Below are positions 1-8,257 of a stretch of 64,000 nt of DNA, piece by piece. The position numbers and the translations under genes are program-made. How positions within the stretch are numbered: position 1 is the first letter of the stretch; each line of letters starts with the position of its first letter. The DNA lies in the NCBI RefSeq assembly GCF_900187265.1, contig NZ_LT906450.1, forward strand, positions 1,665,444 through 1,729,443. The letters are read 5' to 3'. The stretch comes from Rhodococcus rhodochrous. Lineage in GTDB: Bacteria; Actinomycetota; Actinomycetes; Mycobacteriales; Mycobacteriaceae. The notes beneath the pieces are model-generated. The model was not told the origin of the DNA. It worked only from the letters and a program-made list of their open reading frames with translations, and made no database searches.

Positions 1-1300
1 TGATGTCGTCGAGCTCTGAAAGCCCGCCCTGAGGTACGTGAAGATCGATGACCTGGGCCGACGGCCGCAGGTTCAACAGGCGGTTTCGGGTACTCAGATC
101 GAGCAGGGCACGCTTCCACTTGCGAACCCTCGGGGGCGAGTGATCGGTGGTATCGAGAACCAGGTCGTCGGCATTCCTGCCGGCCGTCAGCTCGTCGGGA
201 AGGGTGAGAACGACGTCGTGAAGATCCGCCGGACGAGGCTGAGGTGTCGGCGCAACCTCATCGGTCGAGGGCAGTGGACGAATGCCACTCTTCCTCGCCG
301 CGACGATGTCGACAACACCGTTCAGCTTTTCGGGAGTTGCAAAGTACTCCCGAGCCCGCTTCATCGCACCCTTGAAGTCTCCGGCTTCGGCCTGGTTGTA
401 GTAGACGGCATCCACTGCTACGGCTTTGCCCGACTCGACGAGATTGACGAGTGCGTTCGGCTCGGTCATGGTCGGATGGGGGAGGGACACGTCGCCACTC
501 AGGAACCCGGCGAATGCATGACCGTCGACGAGCCAGAGCAACGGCCGGAGCCCGACCTCTTCGAGGCACGCGGCGTAGGTGACCGCCAAGTCGATGCAGG
601 TACCGAAGCTCTGTTCGAGGACCTGCGCCGTGGTGCGAACCTTCTGTCCGGTGTTCTCGAACGAGGCCGGAGGATCGATGTATCGGATTCCTCGGGCGCG
701 CAGCGATTCGTAGATGGCTGCGGCGATGAGCGCAGCTCGTTCCGGACCGTTCTGGTACCCCTCCAGCGACGAACTGCCGGTGTTCGCGCGCAGTAGCTCG
801 GCAGCATCGCCGAGAACCGACTGCACGGCCGACGTGTTGGGCTGGACGAACGCAGCCAGGCTGTCGTAGAAGATCGGGGCGTTGAACCACTCGTTGTGTG
901 CGAGGACCCGAATCGGAATCGTCAGATGAAGATCGGGTGCCCACATCGTCGACACGGTGACTGCAATGGTCGCCGGGTGCGCTTCGTTCAGTGCACGCAG
1001 ATAGGGGATCGCAGGGACGAAGCCCGTAAAGTCGTCCCAGTAGGTCTCGGCGCCGTCGAGAAGGTCGCCGTCGTGTGTCCGGGTCCAGACCGGCGCGAGC
1101 TCCTCACCATTGCCGAGCATGCGGACGGTGACGGTCGTGTCGACCGCGGGCCTACCGGATGCGTTCGTGACGCGAAGCTCCGAGATCATCGGGACGGAGT
1201 TGTGGACCAGTGCCAGGTTGACTGCCGGCTGGAAGAGTATCCGAACCCGGAGCCCGGACTGTTCGTCGGTCTTCTCTTGCCACAACGAGTCGTGTCTCAC
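1..1300 (-). CDS. DUF4011-type large helicase, N-terminal part (truncated by window edge)
   Basis: This is the first 433 residues of a protein that continues beyond the left edge. The start is a GTG preceded by an AAGGGGTGG ribosome site. Residues 231-297 look like a transglutaminase-like core: FGTCIDLAVTYAACLEE holds Cys235, DGHAFAGF holds His261 and AVDAVYY holds Asp297. Residues 391-412 read RKWKRALLDLSTRNRLLNLR, the signature opening of DUF4011. In known family members DUF4011 leads into a superfamily 1 helicase and often a Vsr-like nuclease, and the genes are frequent in defence islands. The helicase motifs themselves lie outside this window, so the function is inferred from the N-terminus only. 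It is transcribed divergently from the hydrolase to its right. Confidence 0.8.
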   Translation of the reverse strand, partial: MRHDSLWQEKTDEQSGLRVRILFQPAVNLALVHNSVPMISELRVTNASGRPAVDTTVTVRMLGNGEELAPVWTRTHDGDLLDGAETYWDDFTGFVPAIPYLRALNEAHPATIAVTVSTMWAPDLHLTIPIRVLAHNEWFNAPIFYDSLAAFVQPNTSAVQSVLGDAAELLRANTGSSSLEGYQNGPERAALIAAAIYESLRARGIRYIDPPASFENTGQKVRTTAQVLEQSFGTCIDLAVTYAACLEEVGLRPLLWLVDGHAFAGFLSGDVSLPHPTMTEPNALVNLVESGKAVAVDAVYYNQAEAGDFKGAMKRAREYFATPEKLNGVVDIVAARKSGIRPLPSTDEVAPTPQPRPADLHDVVLTLPDELTAGRNADDLVLDTTDHSPPRVRKWKRALLDLSTRNRLLNLRPSAQVIDLHVPQGGLSELDDI

Positions 1301-1734
1301 TACTTCGTTCCACCCCTTCTGTGCACCTGCAGACGTATATCAGCCGGAACCGACGGATCGCCTACTCGCCCCTATCGCTGCGGAACGGCCGAACGTGACA
1401 TTCGGCAGCTGACGTTGGCGGATGACGTTACTGGAGGCGTGGATACTCTTCCGCCAGGACCGGATCGCGCAGTGAAGACATTCTGCTACCCAATCGACGT
1501 GTGTACGCCGCGGAAGGTTACTGTGCACGTTCGTCGCCGCCGACGCGGTGGTGCTCAAAGTTTGCGAGAACGACTGGGTGGTCAACGCCTTTTCGGAACT
1601 TGGTCCCGCTTCGGTCCGCACACACGCAGTCGCGCGCCAGGCGGCTCGGCTGCATACGTGTTTTCTGATGATCTTCGTGTCCGCTGCCTGCGGTACCTTC
1701 TGGCAGTCGGGCCTGGGTATGGAAAGGGTGGGGT
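1301..1734. other. divergent intergenic region, no gene seen
   Basis: This 434-base gap separates the divergent helicase and hydrolase genes. I see no open frame with convincing protein-like composition. It should hold both promoters. A 6-bp inverted repeat, GCCGAA-N7-TTCGGC, lies at 1388-1406 and could be an operator, but nothing else supports that. Confidence 0.5.
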
Positions 1735-3576
1735 GTGGGACTCAAGGTCGTGTTTCTTCATGGGATCGGTGATGGCGATCCGCGTGCCGGCTGGTTGGAG
1801 GGTCTGAATCGAGGTCTGACGCAGGCAGGATACGAACCTCTCAGCCGGGCGGAAACTCTTGCTCCGCGCTACAGTGCGATCCTGTCCACGGACGGGATCG
1901 GCGCAAAGATGCCGCCGGTCACCTATCGCGCGAAGGACGACGCATCGGCGCGAATCGAGTTCGCGCGACGGCAAGCCCGTATCCAACGAGCGGTCGGACT
2001 TTCGAGTGCTCCCTCAGGTATCGGTGCTCACCTCGTTCCTGACGGTCCGCTGCATGCGGCGCAGGGTTTCGCGGTCGAGAACGTACCCGCTTACGACCTG
2101 ACCCAGGTACGCCGATATGTGCGCAACGAACCGCTACGTGGCGCAATACTCCGCCACCTGCTCGATCAAGAATTCGGTGATGAAATCGTATTGATCGGCC
2201 ACAGCCTCGGTAGCGTCATCGCCATCGATCTGCTGGATCACCTACCCGAGCACGTGCACGTGCGTCGTTTCCTCACCATAGGTAGTCCCGCCGCAGCGCC
2301 GTCGCTGCACGAGGGTAGCGAACGCCTGCTGAAAAAATTTCCGTACGCGCGAGTCGATGATTGGAGCAACTTCTTCAATCCGGCCGATATCGTCACCGGT
2401 GGTCGAGGTCTAGGCTCGACATTTCCCGCGGCCCAGGACTTTGCTATCGACATCGGAGTATTGGAGCACGGAGCCGCCACTTATCTGGGGCATCCAGCAG
2501 TAGCAGGACTGGTGGCTCAAGTTCTTCGACCGAGTCGAGACTTGGTCCGTTCCTCCTCAGACGTTGCAGTGCGCATGACCGACACCCAAGCATCGGTGCT
2601 GTTGCTCCTGCATTACGGCCACGCAGTGGCAAAGCACATCAAGGACAAAGAGGTTGCCGCACGATTCGCCGGGGCACTGCAGATGCGACAGGACCAGGTG
2701 ATTGCGGAGATCGAAGAACTCGCTGCAGTGGGTCAACAGCCCTTGCCGGCGGAGCTACGTTGCCTGTCCGAAGGGGACCTGCCGCCGGTTCCGCACCGAT
2801 GGGAGTTGCACGAAGCGGTCGGCGAACTTGCGGTTCTGGCGATGACGAACGTCGTCGATCCTTTCGAGATCGACATCGATCGGGCTCCCATGCGAGCGAT
2901 TCCGTACATGGCGGTCGCACTCGGGTTCGGTACTGATGTCGGGGAGAAGGTTGTGCGTGCTACCGAAGACGTTCAGCGTGTTCTCGATCGGCGGGGTGGG
3001 GTTCCATGGGGACGAGTGTTGACCGCTGCGGCCGGTGTGGCATTGCTGGCTGCGGGACCGGTCGGATTGATGGTCGCGGCTCCAGCCGGAGCAGCCGGCG
3101 CCGCCGCTATCGTCGGGGGTTTGGCAGGGTTCGGTCCGGGCGGGATGGTCGGCGGCTTGGCGATGCTCAGCGGCTTCGCCGGAGCTGGAGCGGCGGTGAC
3201 CGCTGCGGCGGTGACCGGGGGAGGTGCGGAATCGAATCCCGAAGTCGATCTGAAAACCCTCGTGCTGCGGGTAACGATCGAGCATGCCCGCCGCATGCTT
3301 GATCTTCCCTTCGATGGGAGCCTGTGGTACCAGCTTGCCGATGCCCAAACCCGGGTCAGTGCGCAGATCAATCGATATGAAACCTTCAGCGGTCCCAAGT
3401 CTCCCCGATTGATAATGCTGCGTCACATCAAGGACTCTCTCGAGCGACTGATGACGTTCGTTATAGACAATGGCCTCGCTCCCAAAGCGATAGCTGCAGG
3501 CGACAACGCACCGAACCCTGCATCGGCATCAGAGCAACACCTCGCCATCGAGGCCGGGTCCCGCGTACGTCGATGA
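1735..3576 (+). CDS. alpha/beta hydrolase (lipase/esterase-like) with Gly/Ala-rich hydrophobic segment
   Basis: This 613-residue protein opens with VVFLHGIGDG, an oxyanion-hole-type motif, and carries the nucleophile elbow GHSLGS with Ser157. FFNPADIVTGG (Asp218) and LEHGAATYLGH (His245 or His253) can complete the triad. Around residues 425-495 is a long Gly/Ala-rich hydrophobic stretch that could insert into or associate with a membrane. The C-terminal part is of no recognised family. The start is GTG after a GGAAAGG site. The stop overlaps the next small gene as ATGA, so the two are coupled. Its divergent neighbour is a defence-type helicase, so a phospholipase-like effector is possible, but that is inference from position. 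The substrate is unknown. Confidence 0.7.
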   Translation: MGLKVVFLHGIGDGDPRAGWLEGLNRGLTQAGYEPLSRAETLAPRYSAILSTDGIGAKMPPVTYRAKDDASARIEFARRQARIQRAVGLSSAPSGIGAHLVPDGPLHAAQGFAVENVPAYDLTQVRRYVRNEPLRGAILRHLLDQEFGDEIVLIGHSLGSVIAIDLLDHLPEHVHVRRFLTIGSPAAAPSLHEGSERLLKKFPYARVDDWSNFFNPADIVTGGRGLGSTFPAAQDFAIDIGVLEHGAATYLGHPAVAGLVAQVLRPSRDLVRSSSDVAVRMTDTQASVLLLLHYGHAVAKHIKDKEVAARFAGALQMRQDQVIAEIEELAAVGQQPLPAELRCLSEGDLPPVPHRWELHEAVGELAVLAMTNVVDPFEIDIDRAPMRAIPYMAVALGFGTDVGEKVVRATEDVQRVLDRRGGVPWGRVLTAAAGVALLAAGPVGLMVAAPAGAAGAAAIVGGLAGFGPGGMVGGLAMLSGFAGAGAAVTAAAVTGGGAESNPEVDLKTLVLRVTIEHARRMLDLPFDGSLWYQLADAQTRVSAQINRYETFSGPKSPRLIMLRHIKDSLERLMTFVIDNGLAPKAIAAGDNAPNPASASEQHLAIEAGSRVRR

Positions 3577-3875
3577 CCGACCGCATTTATGAAGCGGCGG
3601 TGAGATGGCGTGAACTCACCCGACTGGTGTACGCATCAGAAGCTCAGGTCTTTGCGGTCATCGGCGTGGACACGGCTCGGGGGGTCCCGTAACTGTTCGA
3701 CCTGGGTCTCGACGGAGAGCGCCGATACGCCGAATTCGTTCACGACGGCCGCCCCCGAGCGTTCGTCTATCTCGACCATCCGTCGAGTGGCGGTAAGAAA
3801 AAGCGATTCGCGACAGCCCTGACACCAGAACGACTCGATCGCCTACGCACTGAGTTCGCAGCCACCACGATCTGA
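3573..3875 (+). pseudogene. small gene interrupted by an in-frame TAA
   Basis: The reading frame begins at an ATG that overlaps the upstream stop codon (ATGA). It runs 100 codons to a TGA but has a TAA at codon 40 (3690-3692). Both halves have protein-like codon use. The first starts MTDRIYEAAVRWRELTR; the second, after the stop, contains LDGERRYAEFVHDGRP and ends RLRTEFAATTI. No base needs to be added or removed to join them, so this looks like a nonsense mutation, a readthrough site or a sequencing error. I do not recognise the family. Coupling suggests it once acted with the hydrolase. Confidence 0.6.
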
Positions 3876-3914
3876 CGCTGCGCGAGATCCTGGCCATCGA
3901 TGCGACACGACGAC

Positions 3915-3963
3915 GACTTGGGTGGTTCCAGCCCCGCTATCCGGGGCTGGAATGACCCAAATC
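3915..3963. repeat. intergenic palindrome, family A copy 1
   Basis: This is an imperfect inverted repeat with stem CCAGCCCCG / CGGGGCTGG and outer arms GACTTGGGT / ACCCAAATC. It lies between the 3' ends of convergent genes, where it may act as a bidirectional terminator. Related copies occur at six other gene ends in the window. Confidence 0.75.
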
Positions 3964-4034
3964 AGGAGGAGCTGCACCAGCTCGCAATCCACGTCCGCAG
4001 GGATAGCTCTACAACGAGTGCACGTGATGGTCGA

Positions 4035-4412
4035 TCATCGCTGCCAGGGAATTCTGTACGGCCCTGGCTCGTCCTCGACCGGAGTTGCGACAGGTGGCTG
4101 ATGATCCCAACGCCAGCGGTAATGCTTCGATGCTTTCAGTTCGATCACCTCCGGTGGGAGAGTGCGAAGGATCCGTTCGATGTCGCGCCACTCGGCGGTG
4201 TCTGCGTCGACGCGGGCCGCGAAGGCTCGGAGCGCGTCGGATGCGGCGTCGGTTTCGGCGAGCCGGCTCATCAGTGCTTCGTCGACGTCTATCCGCGTAT
4301 CCCAGTCACCGTTGCTCACCTGGTCGGCGCGGATGCGGCGGGTGTCGATGGCGTGTCCGGCGTCCTGGATCCTGCGGACGGCTGCTTCCAGGTGGAGCGG
4401 GACGTCCCTCAT
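4035..4412 (-). CDS. hypothetical protein, last gene of the WXG-like operon
   Basis: This is a 125-residue charged, helix-rich protein with no signal peptide or membrane segment. It begins MRDVPLHLEAAVRRIQDAG and contains ALRAFAARVDADTAEWRDIERILR, likely amphipathic helices. Its ATG overlaps the stop of the WXG-like gene upstream by four bases, which argues for translational coupling and joint function. It could be a chaperone or immunity-type partner of the secreted-type protein before it. That is suggested only by gene order and size. I do not recognise the family. Confidence 0.65.
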   Translation of the reverse strand: MRDVPLHLEAAVRRIQDAGHAIDTRRIRADQVSNGDWDTRIDVDEALMSRLAETDAASDALRAFAARVDADTAEWRDIERILRTLPPEVIELKASKHYRWRWDHQPPVATPVEDEPGPYRIPWQR

Positions 4413-5626
4413 ACGGCATCCGCCCAGGGATCGTCGCCGATGACATATCCGGACTTGGGGGCGTTGTACGTATCGCCTGCATCGGCCACACTGGCGATAT
4501 CCATGGCGAGTTCGGCTTTCGTCTTGGTGTCGGTGTAGGCGTCGGTTATCGGTGCAAGCTTCTCTTCGAACTTCTCGTTGAGATAACCGGACGGAGATGC
4601 CATCGCCGCGAGGAATCCTTCGAGCGCCTCGACCATCTTCTGCACGCTATTGACGAGATCATCGATCTGCGAAGCCGCTTGTTCGATGATCTCGACAATG
4701 GCGTTCACCTGGATGTACGTGCCGATCCAGGGGATCTTCTTGACGGCGAACTTCAATGCCTGGGTGGTGTTCTCGAGTGAGACTTCCGCTTCCAGCATCG
4801 TGGCGAGTCGCCGAACCCCACTGATTGCAGCATCCCTGACCTTGTCGGAGGTGAAGAAACACATCTCCTTCGCTACTCGGCCTACCGGGCCTTCCCACTC
4901 CATAGCTGCCGCTTGGCGTTCAGCGTGCTCGGTGAAACATTGAGCAGCGGCACCGTCCCAATGCGGATCGAGTTGTTCATAACCTGCACGGACGTTGGAA
5001 CCACATGTCTCCATACCTTCGGCTGCGATGCGATATGCGTCGCCGATACGCTTCAGCTCGTTCCAGTTTCCCGTCAAAGGCTCCACGAACTGCAGGAGCG
5101 GACTCCATCCCGTTGCAGCGTGAATCGCGTCGTCTACGTCTCCGAGCCAACCTGCTGCGTCCGCGATGACCTGCCGAATATCCTCGGCTCCTACTTCGGG
5201 CAGCGAAAGGTCTACTTCCTCGGCCTTGCGGTAGGTTTCCGGGTCGATGAACGGAGCTGCGGGACCGGGCGCTGGGGTGTACGAGTCGTAGTGGGCGTCG
5301 ATCAGCTCTTCGAACAGTATGTTCGCGTTGAGAGCGTCGTATGTTCTGGCGTCCTGGTCGGCGTACATCCATGCAGTTCGATTCAGTTCCACACCCGTCG
5401 TTCTCGTAACGTCGGACAGATCTGCGTAACGCGTCGACATGAAATCCGCGGTAGCTGCCAGCGGGTCGCTCAGCAGTGCAAGTACCCCTGCCCCCAATCC
5501 CTGTTGAACACTGCATTCGGAACGGAGATAGTCCGCCGAAGCCAGTGCGTCGTCTGCAATGTCTTCGAAGAGCACCGCAACACCTGCTACCTGCTTGGGA
5601 ACTGCTCTGAATTCCTCGTAAACCAT
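4409..5626 (-). CDS. WXG100/ESX-substrate-like helical protein
   Basis: This 405-residue, almost entirely alpha-helical protein has the turn motif PHWDGAAAQCF near its middle, matching the W-x-G hairpin of ESX (type VII) secreted proteins. It has no Sec signal peptide and no strong membrane span. The N-terminal 100 residues resemble EspC-like helical bundles, and the C-terminus from about residue 290 is predicted coiled. I chose the ATG at MVYEEFRAVPK because AGAGG lies 8 bases upstream. An in-frame ATG 21 codons earlier would intrude into the neighbouring gene. It sits in an operon with two membrane-anchored proteins and a small partner. Export by a type VII system is inferred; no secretion genes are in this window. 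Confidence 0.6.
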   Translation of the reverse strand: MVYEEFRAVPKQVAGVAVLFEDIADDALASADYLRSECSVQQGLGAGVLALLSDPLAATADFMSTRYADLSDVTRTTGVELNRTAWMYADQDARTYDALNANILFEELIDAHYDSYTPAPGPAAPFIDPETYRKAEEVDLSLPEVGAEDIRQVIADAAGWLGDVDDAIHAATGWSPLLQFVEPLTGNWNELKRIGDAYRIAAEGMETCGSNVRAGYEQLDPHWDGAAAQCFTEHAERQAAAMEWEGPVGRVAKEMCFFTSDKVRDAAISGVRRLATMLEAEVSLENTTQALKFAVKKIPWIGTYIQVNAIVEIIEQAASQIDDLVNSVQKMVEALEGFLAAMASPSGYLNEKFEEKLAPITDAYTDTKTKAELAMDIASVADAGDTYNAPKSGYVIGDDPWADAV

Positions 5627-5648
5627 TGCTTCATCCTCTGGAATCGAA

Positions 5649-6404
5649 TCAGGTGGGTCGGAGCGTGGCGACGATGTCGTCGGCGACATCGACGTCGTAC
5701 GCGCCTTCGTTGACCTGCACCATCAACACCACGGTTTGCGCCGTCGCATAGCCCGGGGTGGCAACGATGTCGAACCGGGCGGCGTCGGGTTCGCAACCAC
5801 TGACCTCCGGAATATCAGTGATACGGGCGGAAATTCGAATGGCGGGGCGGTCAGCGATCTCGAACCATACGGGTGCGGCGTACTCGATTGTCGGCCGCGT
5901 GCCGGCGTTGTCGTCGAAGATCCACTCGACGTCTCGGATCCTCTCGGTAGCAACGGTTTCGAGGTCGATATCTCGCGAGCCCGCCACGCCGGACATCGCC
6001 AGCCAGCCTCCGTCTTTTTCGGGACAGGACCCGTAGCCGAACGAACCAACGCTGCCGTAGACGGCATGGCCTTCCTCACCGGACCATCCGGAGCTAGCGC
6101 CGTGGTCGTTCTTCCAGTCCGCCGGAATCTCATAGGTGAGGCCGTATCTGGTGTCGATCGGTTGCGGTTGCCCTGGCTCGACGTCGATCTTCGGTGGGGG
6201 AAACAACATGGAGGGAAAACCCTCCGGAAGGGGAGGTCGCGTGGTCTGCGGTGTGGAGGGGTCCGGTGCCGCGGCGGTGGTCGGCACCAAGGTGGGTACT
6301 GACGGGACTTCGGGACCGAGAACCGAGGACACCCGAGGAAGTAGCAGCAGTGCTGTTATCCCGCCGATGATCGGCAACACCTTACGCAGCAGAAACGACT
6401 TCAC
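5649..6404 (-). CDS. membrane-anchored extracytoplasmic protein, paralogue 1
   Basis: This 251-residue protein has an N-terminal signal-anchor (KSFLLRKVLPIIGGITALL), a Pro/Thr-rich linker at residues 34-72 and a soluble domain that starts near RYGLTYEIPADW. The domain contains AMSGVAGSRDIDL and FDIVATPGYATAQ, which are nearly identical in the adjacent paralogue. The start is a GTG with AAGGGGGG just upstream; a longer frame exists but its extra residues are arginine-rich noise. The domain is probably displayed outside the membrane. No enzymatic motif is seen. It precedes the WXG-like gene by 22 bases and so probably shares its mRNA. The biochemical role is unknown. Confidence 0.75.
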   Translation of the reverse strand: MKSFLLRKVLPIIGGITALLLLPRVSSVLGPEVPSVPTLVPTTAAAPDPSTPQTTRPPLPEGFPSMLFPPPKIDVEPGQPQPIDTRYGLTYEIPADWKNDHGASSGWSGEEGHAVYGSVGSFGYGSCPEKDGGWLAMSGVAGSRDIDLETVATERIRDVEWIFDDNAGTRPTIEYAAPVWFEIADRPAIRISARITDIPEVSGCEPDAARFDIVATPGYATAQTVVLMVQVNEGAYDVDVADDIVATLRPT

Positions 6405-6461
6405 GTGCCCCCCTTCGACTTGATCTCGACCCCCTCGAGACCAGCGCGGAGACTGTAACAG
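6405..6461 (-). promoter_or_regulatory. duplicated leader of paralogue 1
   Basis: The 57 bases upstream of this gene match those upstream of paralogue 2 with only a few changes. They include the blocks GACTTGATCTCGACCCCCTC and CGCGGAGACTGTAACAG (top strand). The copying therefore included the leader and probably a promoter, which makes both genes likely to be expressed alike. Confidence 0.5.
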
Positions 6462-6559
6462 GTGGCCCCATTGGACTCGTCGAGCGTGGTGCGTGGCCGC
6501 ACGCTGCCGATCGTGGACTTCGCAGGTCGGTCGAGGTGGTGCTGGCCTTGGTAAGTTGC

Positions 6560-7324
6560 TTACGTCGGCCGGAGTGTCCCAATGATCTCGTCTGCGACAC
6601 CGACATCGTATGCGCCGTCGATGCCTTCGTGTATCTCGACCATCAGCACCATGGTTTCCGCAGTGGCGTATCCAGGTGTCGCAACAATGTCGAATAAGGC
6701 GGCTTCGGGGTCGCACTCGCTGACCTGCGGGATGTCCGTGACGTGGGCGGAGAGTCGGACGGCCGGACGGCCGGCCACCTCGAACCACACAGGTTCGGCG
6801 TACTCGACCGTCGGTAGTGTGCCCGCATCGTCGTCGAAGATCCACTCAACAGCTCGAATCTCCTTCGACGCGACGGCAAGAAGGTCGAGATCTCGTGAAC
6901 CTGCAGCACCCGACATCGCCAGCTGAGCGCCTTCGATCGCCGAGCAGTAATCTTCGCCGAAATGCCCGATTGCCCCGAAGATCGCCCGGTCGTCCTTGCT
7001 CGACCACCCGGCAATAGAGCGGTAGTCGTTGGTCCAGTCCGGCGGAATGTCGTACGTAAGACCGTACCTGGTGCTGATCGGTTGTGGTTCGCCCGGAGCG
7101 ACGGTCATCTGAGGCGGCGGACGCAGCATCGAGGGGAACCCCTCCGGCAAGGGCGGGGGAGAGGTTCGTGGGCCCGTTTGTGTGGATGGAGCGGATGTCG
7201 TCGGTACCAAGGTCGGTACCGATGGAATCTCGGGACCCAGGAGCGCGGACACTCGAGGAAGTAGCAGCAGCGCCGTTATCCCACCAATTATCGGCAGCAC
7301 CCTGCGCAGCAGAAAAGATTTCAC
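6560..7324 (-). CDS. membrane-anchored extracytoplasmic protein, paralogue 2
   Basis: This 254-residue tandem paralogue of the gene downstream shares the signal-anchor KSFLLRRVLPIIGGITALL, the Pro/Thr-rich linker and the soluble domain (RYGLTYDIPPDW, AMSGAAGSRDLDL, FDIVATPGYATAE). Differences concentrate in the linker and in the loop that precedes the AMSG motif, as expected of a surface domain diverging after duplication. The start is GTG with an AAGGGGG site. A hairpin and the end of a broken gene lie upstream, so this is probably the first gene of the four-gene operon that includes the WXG-like protein. Function unknown; presumably tied to the same envelope or secretion role. Confidence 0.75.
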   Translation of the reverse strand: MKSFLLRRVLPIIGGITALLLLPRVSALLGPEIPSVPTLVPTTSAPSTQTGPRTSPPPLPEGFPSMLRPPPQMTVAPGEPQPISTRYGLTYDIPPDWTNDYRSIAGWSSKDDRAIFGAIGHFGEDYCSAIEGAQLAMSGAAGSRDLDLLAVASKEIRAVEWIFDDDAGTLPTVEYAEPVWFEVAGRPAVRLSAHVTDIPQVSECDPEAALFDIVATPGYATAETMVLMVEIHEGIDGAYDVGVADEIIGTLRPT

Positions 7325-7380
7325 GTGCCCCCTTCGACTTGATCTCGACCCCCTCGGGACCGGCGCGGAGACTGTAACAG
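7325..7380 (-). promoter_or_regulatory. duplicated leader of paralogue 2
   Basis: This is the second copy of the leader shared by the tandem paralogues. The segment holds the same GACTTGATCTCGACCCCCTC and GAGACTGTAACAG blocks on the top strand, ending next to the hairpin upstream. It probably contains the operon promoter. Confidence 0.5.
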
Positions 7381-7391
7381 GCGCAACTCGA

Positions 7392-7447
7392 CGCGCTGAA
7401 CCGAGGTTCGCTCGCGCTACACGCGGGGCGAGCCTCGGTTCAGCGCG
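7392..7447 (-). terminator. strong hairpin, likely terminator
   Basis: Perfect 15-base arms CGCGCTGAACCGAGG and CCTCGGTTCAGCGCG flank a GC-rich loop that can pair further (CTCGC/GCGAG). It sits downstream of the broken gene and upstream of the membrane-protein operon, the right place to end leftward transcription. No clear U-tract follows. Confidence 0.6.
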
Positions 7448-7491
7448 CGAGAGTTAAAGGCACGCAACCGCTCCCGAGCCTATGCGAGACG

Positions 7492-8131
7492 TCACCAGTG
7501 GATGGCGGCCACCGAATCCAGTGGCTCGGCGATCGTCTCCGCCGCGACCTGCAGATCCGCATCACGCATGGCCTGCGGGAACCGCAGCCGGGCGCGTTGT
7601 TCGATCTCGGCCAGCGGAACGTGGAAGACCCGGAACTTGTCGAGGTCGAGCACCTCGAGCTGGTCGAGGTTCTCGGCACTGACACTCGTGTGCCCGACGC
7701 TCACACCCGGGACGATCGGATCCAGTCGCGTCTTCCGGGGCGGCGTCGCTGCTTCCGGGACGCGATCGAATGCGGGTTCGTACGACCGCTCGATCACATC
7801 GGTCGGGACCTTCACACCGTTCACGGTGATGCTCTCGGGAAGCGGGGAGGTGCCCAGTGCTTCGAGAGCCTTGGGCTTCGATACCTTCTTGTTCACTGTG
7901 AACTGCACGGCGAGCCCGCCGGTGGGTTTGCCGTCCACATGCTTGTATCCGACGCCGACAGACGAGACGTTCGGATCATCGAGGTAGTCGGCGCCCTTGG
8001 TGCGGATGAATTTCCGCAGAGCGACGGTGAGTTCGTCCTTCTCGGGGCGGGGTGTGCGATTCGTCGGCCAGGGAGAGTGCGGCGGCCTGGGCTTCGTCCA
8101 ACAGTCGCCACTGTCCGGGTTGCGTACTCAT
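7492..8131 (-). pseudogene. frameshifted, internally deleted protease/nuclease-type gene
   Basis: Translation from the ATG gives MSTQPGQWRLLDEAQAAALS and more, then shifts frame near 8040-8052 in a C/G run. The other frame continues as EKDELTVALRKFIRTKGADY and then NVSSVGVGYKHVDGKPTGG. Further on, PIVPGVSVGH is the point where trypsin-like proteins of this type enter their protease core. Instead the frame jumps to an ending (LDKFRVFHVPLAEIEQRARL) that resembles the tail of DNA/RNA non-specific (NUC1) endonucleases. I read this as a remnant with one frameshift and a deletion of the catalytic core. The family match is from memory of domain patterns and is moderate. Confidence 0.6.
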
Positions 8132-8190
8132 TCTCGGGACTCCGAAGCGCGGGTAGTGGTGTACTCGAATTCGAGATGACCCATCAGCCC

Positions 8191-8240
8191 GATTTGTGTG
8201 GAATGAACCCCGCTGAGCGGGGTCGAATCCACCGAGGATC
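8191..8240. repeat. intergenic palindrome, family A copy 2
   Basis: The core is ACCCCGCT-G-AGCGGGGT with partial outer arms GGAAT / GAATCC. It lies just upstream of the VOC gene, between divergent transcripts, so here it is not at a 3' end of an intact gene. Confidence 0.75.
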
Positions 8241-8257
8241 GTCGAAGGAGTGACCGC

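Noticed and set aside
258..944. Leftward 228-residue open frame inside the helicase region
   Set aside because: Arginine/serine-rich shadow of the DUF4011 helicase frame, which is open from its GTG at 1300 to the window edge and carries clear motifs.
1548..1772. 74-codon rightward frame between helicase and hydrolase
   Set aside because: Overlaps the hydrolase start, has no ribosome site and no protein-like pattern.
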